A DNA stretch of 64,000 nucleotides from Dechloromonas sp. TW-R-39-2. Lineage in GTDB: Bacteria > Pseudomonadota > Gammaproteobacteria > Burkholderiales > Rhodocyclaceae. The notes below the pieces were generated by a model. It did no database searches. It had not been told where the DNA came from and worked only from the letters and a program-made list of their open reading frames with translations. This document shows, piece after piece, positions 57,258 to 64,000 of this stretch. The stretch spans positions 930,001-994,000 of the forward strand of contig NZ_CP045202.1 in the NCBI RefSeq assembly GCF_016864195.1, in the 5' to 3' direction. Every line of letters begins with the position of its first letter. The stretch's first letter is position 1. Both the position numbers and the translations under genes were made by a program.

Positions 57258-58861
57258 GGCCGGCTGATCTCGAACCAGAAAACACGGGTGAGCAAGGGGG
57301 CGAGACTGCGGCTGGCGAATGCATTTTGCCAGTCGGCCCGGTTGCTGCCGACGCGGGCGAAGCGCAGGCCGGAGCCGTGCGAAGCCAGCGTCTCGTAGCG
57401 ACCGAGTTCGTTTGCGCTGTAGCCTGCTGCGGTCAACGCTTGCTGGAAGCGCGAAATGTCTTTGTCTTCAACGAAAACCGGTGTTTTCAGGGCGCTGATT
57501 TCAGCCAGGTCGAAGGCATCCAGGCGGCCATAGTGACGATGCGCCTGGGCGCTGAGGATCGGCAGCATGGCCGGTTGCGGGCCGTCGAACATGGCGACCG
57601 GGCGGCCCTTGCCGAGGGCGACCACATCGCCCGGTACGGCGTTGACGCCGATCGCCGGGAAAACACCCCACAGCACGGCGATCCAGAAAATGGCGGGGGC
57701 CGCCAGCGTGTGGCCGCGACCACGTTCCTGCCACCAGGCCCAGGCGAGGTAGGCGGCTGGCAGCAGCAGCCAGTACCAGCCGCCCAGCTTGAACCAGAAG
57801 CAGAAGCCGGCGAGCAACGCGCCAAACAGGAGGGCGAGCAGGGCGCCGATCCGGAATGGCCAGCGCGCCTTGACCTGTGGCAGCGCCAGGGCGAGAAATA
57901 TGGCCAGTGGCACAAGCGAGCCGATCAGGTAGCGATCGAAACTCTTGATCAGCAGAAACGGCAGGAAAGTGGCAGCGAACCAGAGCAGGGCAACACGCGG
58001 CGCGCCATTTTCGTGGCGCATTTTCCAGGCCGCGTAGATGAACACGATGACCCAGGGCAGCGCAATGTTGAGCAGGCCGAGGAAGATGCCGGGCGACAGG
58101 TTGAAAAACTGGCGCGACTCCAGTTCGTCTGCCAGTACCAGGTTGGCGGCTTCAGGATAAAGCGTCCGGACGATGAAAAACCAGGGGAGCGAGAGGGCCG
58201 CCCAGAGCACCGCGTGGCCGAACAGGGCCAGCCGGTGCCGGGACAATTCGGCGAGGCGCAGCCGCCCGTTGAGCCACAGCGCAAGTGTGCCGCCACCGCA
58301 GACCAGCGCGACGATCGGGCCTTTGGTCATGAAGCCGGCGGCGAGCAGCAGCGTTGTCGCGGTCAACCAGGCCAGACGACGGGAATCGAACCAGATCAGG
58401 AAAGTCCAGAAGGCGGCACTCGACAGTGCGGCGACCGGAACATCGAGCATGAAACGCCGGCCTTCTGTCGCCATGCCGAGGCAACCGAGCAGGATGCAGC
58501 CGGCCAGCCAGCCGCTTTCGTGGCGTCCGGAAAGACGTCGGGCAATCCCGGCGGCCGAGACCACCAGCAGGGTGGCAAAAAGAACGCCGACCAGACGTGT
58601 GCTGACGATCGAAATGCCGAACAGTTCATAGCTGGCCCGGCCCAGCCAGTAAAGCATCGGCGGTTTGCGGATGCGTGGCGCACCGTCAAGAAAGGGAACC
58701 AGCCAGTGATTGCCTTCGATCATTTCCATCGGCGTGCGCAGGCCGAGGAAAAACTCGTCCTTGCCGCTCAGGCCGGTCGCTTCCCAGATGCCGGGCAGCA
58801 GCACGGTAAGGGCGAGCAAGAAAAGCAGCAGGGTCTGGCGAGCAGGTGAGTGGGCGTGCAT
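57254..58861 (-). CDS. ArnT/GT39-type polyprenyl-sugar glycosyltransferase
   Basis: A 535-aa inner-membrane protein with about 12 helices. The first periplasmic loop has G-K-D-E-F-F-L-G-L near 33-41 (the catalytic acidic pair region of the PMT/ArnT family), followed by N-H-W-L-V-P-F-L-D-G and R-K-P-P-M-L-Y-W, typical of lipid A 4-amino-4-deoxy-L-arabinose transferases and other GT39/83 enzymes. The acceptor and sugar are unknown. First gene of the overlapping three-gene set. Confidence 0.88.
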   Translation of the reverse strand: MHAHSPARQTLLLFLLALTVLLPGIWEATGLSGKDEFFLGLRTPMEMIEGNHWLVPFLDGAPRIRKPPMLYWLGRASYELFGISIVSTRLVGVLFATLLVVSAAGIARRLSGRHESGWLAGCILLGCLGMATEGRRFMLDVPVAALSSAAFWTFLIWFDSRRLAWLTATTLLLAAGFMTKGPIVALVCGGGTLALWLNGRLRLAELSRHRLALFGHAVLWAALSLPWFFIVRTLYPEAANLVLADELESRQFFNLSPGIFLGLLNIALPWVIVFIYAAWKMRHENGAPRVALLWFAATFLPFLLIKSFDRYLIGSLVPLAIFLALALPQVKARWPFRIGALLALLFGALLAGFCFWFKLGGWYWLLLPAAYLAWAWWQERGRGHTLAAPAIFWIAVLWGVFPAIGVNAVPGDVVALGKGRPVAMFDGPQPAMLPILSAQAHRHYGRLDAFDLAEISALKTPVFVEDKDISRFQQALTAAGYSANELGRYETLASHGSGLRFARVGSNRADWQNAFASRSLAPLLTRVFWFEISRP

Positions 58862-58939
58862 GGGGCGGGATTTTAACCCGCTTCAGGTCGGCTGGCCGGA
58901 GTTTGGTCCGGCCTTTCGCCGAGCTTGGCCGTGCTGCGG

Positions 58940-59743
58940 TCAACAGCCTTTGTAAGCCGGTTTCCGTTTTTGCATGAAGGCATCGATTCCTTCGCCGGCA
59001 TCTTCGCTCATCATGTTGCAGGCCATGACTTCACCGGCGTAGTCATACGCCTCGCTCAGCCCCATCTCCAGTTGCCGGTAGAACATGCCTTTGCCCATGC
59101 GGATGGCGACCGCGCTCTTGGCGAGGATGGATTGGGCGAGACGTTCCACTTCGGCATCCAGGGCATCGGCCGGGACCACGCGGTTGACCAGGCCCTTGAC
59201 CTTGGCTTCAAGTGCGTCGATGAAGTCGCCGGTGAGCAGCATTTCGAGCGCCGCCTTGCGGCCAAGATTGCGCGCCAGCCCGACGGCCGGGGTTGAGCAG
59301 AATAATCCGACGTTGATTCCCGAGACGGCAAACTTGGCGACATCGGCGGCGACCGCCAGGTCGCACATCGAGACCAGCTGGCAACCGGCCGCGGTGGCGA
59401 TGCCGTGCACGCGGGCGATGACCGGTTGCGGCATCTGCGTGATGGCGAGCATCAGTTCGCCGCATTGCCTGAACAGTGCCTGCATGAATTCCTTGCTGTG
59501 ATTGCCGCGCATTTCCTTGAGGTCATGCCCGGCGCAGAAAGCCTTGCCGGCCCCGGCAATGACGACGACACGAATCGCTTCGCAGGCAGCAATCGCATCG
59601 AGTTCGGCTTTCAGCGCGGTCAACATGTCCCTGGACAGGGAATTGAACTGGCCGGGCCGGTTCAGGGTCAGCGTGGTCAGGCCATCGGCCCGGTCATCGC
59701 GCAGGACCAGCGGGGCAAAATCGGTAGCGGCGGGTTGTGTCAT
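58940..59743 (-). CDS. enoyl-CoA hydratase/isomerase family protein
   Basis: A 267-aa crotonase. Oxyanion-hole parts are A-G-H-D-L-K-E-M near 70-77 and A-A-G-C-Q-L-V near 116-122. One of the two usual catalytic glutamates appears to be replaced (S-M-C-D-L-A-V region has no E), as in ECHDC3-like and some non-hydratase members, so simple hydratase activity is uncertain. It is monocistronic. Confidence 0.85.
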   Translation of the reverse strand: MTQPAATDFAPLVLRDDRADGLTTLTLNRPGQFNSLSRDMLTALKAELDAIAACEAIRVVVIAGAGKAFCAGHDLKEMRGNHSKEFMQALFRQCGELMLAITQMPQPVIARVHGIATAAGCQLVSMCDLAVAADVAKFAVSGINVGLFCSTPAVGLARNLGRKAALEMLLTGDFIDALEAKVKGLVNRVVPADALDAEVERLAQSILAKSAVAIRMGKGMFYRQLEMGLSEAYDYAGEVMACNMMSEDAGEGIDAFMQKRKPAYKGC

Positions 59744-59790
59744 CGGCAGTCTCCTCAGTGGTTTTATTAGGGGATGTTAATGTACCGCGT

Positions 59791-62598
59791 TCACTGCCTG
59801 TCGGTGCTGTCGGAGTCGGGTTCGCTGAGCGCGAACGGGGCAATCAGCGGCAGGCGCAGCGTGAAATGGGTGCCGCTGCCGCGCGCTGTTTCCAGTTCGA
59901 TGCTGCCGCCCAGTACGTCGCTGGCCAGATTGCGTGTGATGTACAGACCGAGCCCACTACCGCCGGTACCCAGGCGAGTGGTGAAAAACGGGTCGAAGGC
60001 ACGCGAGGCTTCCGTCTCGTCCATGCCGCGTCCGTTGTCGCGATATTCGATGATCACTTGCTCGCCGGCGCAGTGGGCGGCGAGGTGGATTTTGCCGTTT
60101 GGTTGGTCGCCGAATGCATGGGTCAGCGAGTTGAGCACCAGGTTCGAGACAATCTGTTCGAGTGGCCCCGGGTAGCTGTCGAGCATGATGCCGGCCGGAA
60201 TGTCGACCTGTACCCGATGCGCAGTGCGTTTGATGCGTGGGCGCAGTGTCGACAGCATTTCCTCCATGGCCTGGGCCAGATCGAATCGCCGGCGGCGGAT
60301 GCTGGTCTGGTCTACAGCCACCTGCTTGAAACTGTTGATCAATTCAGCGGCTCGCTCGATGTTGCGTTCGATCAGGGCGGCGGCGTCGCTGCTGTCGGTC
60401 ATGAAGCGCTGCAGTCCATTCTTGGTCAGCTTGGCGCTGTCGATGCTTGCGCCCAATTCCTTGATCCGGTCGCGCAAGGTGCTGGCGACCGTATTGGCAT
60501 TGCCCAGGGGCGTGTTCAATTCATGGGCGACACCGGCAACCAGATTACCAAGGGCGGCAAGCCGTTCCGACTGGGCCAGCTGTTTCATCGCCGCCTGGAT
60601 GTCGGCATTGGCCTTGAGCAAGGCGTTGGTCCGCTCCTCGACACGTTGTTCGAGGTCTTCGTTCAGGCGCAGCACCGCTTTTTCGGCGGCAATCCGGGCG
60701 GAAATATCCTCGACAATCCCGATGCCGCCGATGACGGCGCCGCGCGAGTTGATGGCCGGTGCGGTGCGGAAGGAAACCCAGGTGGTGTGGCCGGACAAGG
60801 TGCTTTGGTATTCGCCCTCGTAGTAACCGGGCATGCCGGTCGTCGCTTTCCGGCAGGCGGGGATAGGCGACTGGTCGCGTACCAGATTGAGATTCAGCCC
60901 GATCATCCGGTCGCGCTGGGCATGCAGGATGTCGGAAAAACGGTCGTTGGCGTAGGTGATCTTGAGATCGAGGTCGAAGTGCACAATGCCGACCGGCGAG
61001 TGGCGGAGCAAGAGTCGGTAGCGTTCTTCGCTGGCACGCAGGGCGGATTCGGCCTGTTTGCGCTCTTCAATATCGCGCACCGCAGCGACGAGGCGGAATT
61101 CGCCACCGATTTCCGCGGTGCGCAAGGCAACTTCAACCCAGAACAAATGGCCGTTCTTGTGCCGGGCGTGCCATTCGAAAATATGTACACCGCGTTCCAG
61201 CGCCTGTTCCAAGCAGCGGGCGGCATCTGCCTGGGTGTAGGGCGGTGTGTTGCTGCTGAGGTCGCCGATGCTGAGTTGATGCGCCTCATCGGTCGAGTAA
61301 CCGTAAAGCCGGCAAAAGCTTTCGTTGGCTTCAATCAGGCTGCCATCGGCGGCCTGGATGATGATGGCTTCGTTGGTCGCCGCCAGGATTTCCCGGTAAT
61401 TCCGTTCGCTGCGGGCCAAGGCGAGTTGGGCACGATGCGAGCGGCGGGTCAGGCTGATCAGTAAAATGACGATCAGCCCCAGGCTGCCGATCAGGGCGGT
61501 GCTCAGCCAGAATTCGCGCGGGTGCGTTTGACGCAGCGATTGCGGCTTATTTCTGATCTCGGCACCGGATGGCAGGTTTTGTTCGTCAATGCCGAAACGG
61601 ACAAGTGTCGGATATTCAAAAATGGCTTCCGTCTGGCCTCCGGCGGGCGGAATGGTCGCCGGATTTTCTCCGGCCAGGATACGCTGTGCCAAGGTGGCCG
61701 CCTGGAACCCCTGGCGATGACTGCTGACTACCTGCCCACCCAGGATGCCGGGTACGACCATGCCATCCTCCTTGGCCAGCACCGGTGCAGCCGAGGCTGC
61801 CGCCCATAACTGCGAGGCTTCGGCATGCGTCAGGGTGCGATTTTCACTGTCGCGGTTGAACGTGAGCAAAATAACGCCGCTTTTTGTATCGAGCTGCGTC
61901 AGGCGATGCTGGATTGACGGTGCCGGTCGATCGCTCAGAAACTCGAAGGCAAGATCGCTGTTTTCCCGTGCCAGCATGGCTGCGCCACGCGCTTGCGCCA
62001 GGCCGGTGCGACTCTGGTCGTGGATGAAAACAACTCGTTCCAATCCGGGAATCAGTCGGCGCAGCAGTGCAATGTTGCTGCTGATGTCGGCATCGTCGAA
62101 TACGCCGGTGATGTCGCTTTCTGTTTTCAGCGATGCCGCCCTCTCGCCGGCAACACCACTGAACACTAGTGGAATGCCGTGGAACAGCTGACCGGGCTTG
62201 CGCAACAGAAGGGCAAAGTCGAGCGCGTCATCATCCTGGGCAACGATCAGTGCCGGTTTGTTCTGGCGGTATTTTCCGTCGAACAGACGCGCCGCCTGGG
62301 CGAGATAGGCCGGACTCGGGGGCGTCCGCTTGGTGTCGAGGAATTCGATATGCAGTTCAACCGGCGGCGAGGCATTGGCAAAGCCATCGCGCAAGCCGGC
62401 CACTTGACCATCCGTCCATGGCAGGCCGGTGTGGTAGGACGAGATGACCAGAATATCCTGCCGTGTTTCGGCGGCCGCAAATGCGGTTTGCCATACTCCG
62501 GCCAGGAACAGGCAGGCGACTGCAAGCTGTGCCCAGGTCGCGATGGGAAGCGCGAAGCGCGCAACGCTCATTCCCCGTCGCTTTGCCGGTAGGCTCAT
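59791..62598 (-). CDS. sensor histidine kinase with ABC-type substrate-binding sensor domain
   Basis: A 935-aa protein. A signal anchor region (about 15-42) is followed by a periplasmic domain like PF04392 (I-L-V-I-S-S-Y-H-T-G-L-P-W-T), a membrane helix near 360-380, two PAS domains (about 400-520, 525-645), a coiled coil, a histidine region G-V-A-H-E-L-N-T-P-L-G-N and HATPase (N-G-R-G-M, G-G-S-G-L-G-L-Y). No receiver. The start at 62598 is weakly supported; an internal M-S-V-A-R nine codons later is also possible. Confidence 0.92.
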   Translation of the reverse strand: MSLPAKRRGMSVARFALPIATWAQLAVACLFLAGVWQTAFAAAETRQDILVISSYHTGLPWTDGQVAGLRDGFANASPPVELHIEFLDTKRTPPSPAYLAQAARLFDGKYRQNKPALIVAQDDDALDFALLLRKPGQLFHGIPLVFSGVAGERAASLKTESDITGVFDDADISSNIALLRRLIPGLERVVFIHDQSRTGLAQARGAAMLARENSDLAFEFLSDRPAPSIQHRLTQLDTKSGVILLTFNRDSENRTLTHAEASQLWAAASAAPVLAKEDGMVVPGILGGQVVSSHRQGFQAATLAQRILAGENPATIPPAGGQTEAIFEYPTLVRFGIDEQNLPSGAEIRNKPQSLRQTHPREFWLSTALIGSLGLIVILLISLTRRSHRAQLALARSERNYREILAATNEAIIIQAADGSLIEANESFCRLYGYSTDEAHQLSIGDLSSNTPPYTQADAARCLEQALERGVHIFEWHARHKNGHLFWVEVALRTAEIGGEFRLVAAVRDIEERKQAESALRASEERYRLLLRHSPVGIVHFDLDLKITYANDRFSDILHAQRDRMIGLNLNLVRDQSPIPACRKATTGMPGYYEGEYQSTLSGHTTWVSFRTAPAINSRGAVIGGIGIVEDISARIAAEKAVLRLNEDLEQRVEERTNALLKANADIQAAMKQLAQSERLAALGNLVAGVAHELNTPLGNANTVASTLRDRIKELGASIDSAKLTKNGLQRFMTDSSDAAALIERNIERAAELINSFKQVAVDQTSIRRRRFDLAQAMEEMLSTLRPRIKRTAHRVQVDIPAGIMLDSYPGPLEQIVSNLVLNSLTHAFGDQPNGKIHLAAHCAGEQVIIEYRDNGRGMDETEASRAFDPFFTTRLGTGGSGLGLYITRNLASDVLGGSIELETARGSGTHFTLRLPLIAPFALSEPDSDSTDRQ

Positions 62599-62743
62599 TG
62601 TCTCGTTCCATTCTGGTTTTTTGGCTAGATTAACGCGCCCGACATACTTTGTCTAAATTCACACGGCTTTGTTGGCCGCTGTTTTCCTGATCGAAGTAAC
62701 GTGGGCCGAGCGGGCGCTCGCGGCAAAAGGTAAAATTGCACCC

Positions 62744-64000
62744 ATGAATCCCCCGCGCTACGTTCCTCTTCGCCTCCATTCCGAATATTCAGTGACCGAC
62801 GGCATCGTCCGGATCGGTGATGCCGTCAAACGTGCAGCCAGCGATGGCATGCCGGCGATGGCCGTGACCGACCTCGGCAATCTCTTCGGTCTGGTCAAGT
62901 TTTATTCCGGCGCGCGGGGCAAGGGCGTCAAGCCGATTGCCGGTGCCGATGTCTGGATTGCCAATCCGGAAGCGCCGGATGATGCTTCGCGCTTGCTGCT
63001 GTTGGTCAGAAACCGCACCGGTTATCAGCAGCTATGCGAGTTGCTGACGCGGGCTTATTTGGTCGAAGGCCGGCGCGATCGTGCCGAGATCCGGCGCGAG
63101 TGGTTTGCCGAACTAGGGAGCGATGGCTTGATTGCTTTGTCCGGCGCGCATCTCGGCGATGTCGGGGAAGCACTGGTTAACGGCAATTTTGAACTGGCGG
63201 GTGAGCGGGCCAGAGCCTGGGAGGCCATTTTCCCCGGGGCTTTCTACCTTGAAGTGCAGCGCTACGGTCAACCGCAGCAGGAGGCCGTTGTTCAGGCAAC
63301 GGCCGATCTGGCTGGCGAGTTGGGGCTGCCGCTGGTGGCAACGCATCCCATCCAGTTTCTCGATCAGGACGACTTCCAGGCGCATGAAGCGCGGGTTTGC
63401 ATTGCCGAGGGTTATGTACTCGGCGATCATCGCCGGCCGAAAATCTATACCGACCAGCAATATTTCAAGAACCAGGCCGAAATGGTCGAGCTGTTTGCCG
63501 ACCTGCCGGAGGCGTTGGAAAACACGCTGGAAATCGCCCGGCGCTGCAATATCGAGATGACGCTGGGCAAGAATTTTCTGCCTGACTTCCCGATTCCGCC
63601 GGGCATGACCGACGGTGAATATTTGGTTGAAGAAGCAAAGAAGGGGCTGGAAATCCGTCTTGCCGAGCTGTATCCGGACCCGGAGGTGCGCCAGCAGCGC
63701 AGGCCGGAATACGATGAGCGTCTGGTTTTTGAGTGTAAAACCATTCTCCAGATGGGCTTCCCCGGTTACTTCCTGATCGTGGCGGACTTCATCAACTGGG
63801 GCAAGCAAAACGGTGTGCCGGTTGGCCCGGGGCGGGGTTCAGGTGCCGGTTCGCTGGTCGCCTACTCGCTGCGCATTACCGACATCGATCCGCTGGAATA
63901 CGCGCTGCTGTTCGAACGCTTCCTGAATCCGGAACGGGTTTCCATGCCCGACTTCGATATCGACTTCTGTCAGGACAACCGCTGGCGCGTCATCGAATAC
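62744..64000 (+). CDS. dnaE: DNA polymerase III subunit alpha, first 419 codons
   Basis: The reading frame is open to the right edge. The PHP domain starts at once: [15 protein letters not shown] near 6-20, then T-D-L-G-N-L-F-G near 43-50. The polymerase core begins with [15 protein letters not shown] near 361-375 and P-D-F-D-I-D-F-C near 404-411, which holds two catalytic aspartates. Length so far and spacing match E. coli DnaE. The rest lies outside the window. Confidence 0.97.
   Translation, partial: MNPPRYVPLRLHSEYSVTDGIVRIGDAVKRAASDGMPAMAVTDLGNLFGLVKFYSGARGKGVKPIAGADVWIANPEAPDDASRLLLLVRNRTGYQQLCELLTRAYLVEGRRDRAEIRREWFAELGSDGLIALSGAHLGDVGEALVNGNFELAGERARAWEAIFPGAFYLEVQRYGQPQQEAVVQATADLAGELGLPLVATHPIQFLDQDDFQAHEARVCIAEGYVLGDHRRPKIYTDQQYFKNQAEMVELFADLPEALENTLEIARRCNIEMTLGKNFLPDFPIPPGMTDGEYLVEEAKKGLEIRLAELYPDPEVRQQRRPEYDERLVFECKTILQMGFPGYFLIVADFINWGKQNGVPVGPGRGSGAGSLVAYSLRITDIDPLEYALLFERFLNPERVSMPDFDIDFCQDNRWRVIEY

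Noticed and set aside
59737..61464. A 575-codon plus-strand frame opposite the sensor kinase
   Set aside because: Antisense shadow of a gene with clear PAS and HATPase motifs; no RBS or domain of its own.

Overview
The window looks like a stretch of a betaproteobacterial chromosome, most likely Rhodocyclales (Dechloromonas/Azonexus-like). That placement is inference from gene content, high GC and synteny; nothing in the window proves it. Most of it is ordinary housekeeping DNA, densely packed, with many ATGA/GTGA overlaps.

Layout. 1-5.4 kb: a gmhA/diaA-yraN-rsmI neighbourhood with an exported HIRAN protein, then pyrC, a lipoprotein, DUF3025, DUF1294 and a second-type infA. 5.4-10.4 kb: a transglutaminase-like protein, leuA divergent from an Lrp/AsnC regulator, and a peroxiredoxin-like protein divergent from an AraC regulator. 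10.4-18.7 kb: rnpB, a very large PAS/Cache chemoreceptor, a methyltransferase, an ECF sigma/anti-sigma pair behind a YxxxxD lipoprotein, and a periplasmic binding protein.

18.8-23.2 kb is the one clear accessory region: a 4.4 kb integrative element in the 3' half of tRNA-Ile2(CAU), flanked by 47-bp direct repeats. It carries an RDD-family membrane protein, an unrecognised 290-aa protein, a rolling-circle-type Rep whose frame is broken at a run of five G, an AlpA-like DNA-binding protein and a tyrosine integrase. A 55-nt nested inverted repeat abuts the rep start and is a candidate replication origin or translation-control element.

23.2-31.8 kb: the macromolecular-synthesis operon (rpsU, yqeY-like, dnaG, rpoD, then tRNA-Ile2 8 nt after rpoD) divergent from tsaD; a 440-bp gap with several hairpins and a CU-rich candidate small RNA; katA with a 30-codon leader ORF; plsY divergent from folB. 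32-43 kb: ZIP transporter, ybaK, porin, xerD-ogt-proA, a Cys-rich small protein, leuS-lptE-holA, and a FecR-SPOR protein. 43-49 kb: uvrD, then an overlapping operon of quinone reductase, membrane-anchored TAXI protein and orphan ParA. 49-64 kb: two large sensor kinases with solute-binding-protein sensor domains, a LysR/pirin/flavodoxin divergon, a two-receiver protein, an overlapping three-gene set (GT39, sialidase-like beta-propeller, membrane protein), an enoyl-CoA hydratase and the first 419 codons of dnaE.

An unusual small-scale signal is the 11-mer GTYGACCGCAG, found ten times by eye across the window on both strands. No CRISPR array or rRNA operon was seen; the only transposable element recognised is the integrative element.
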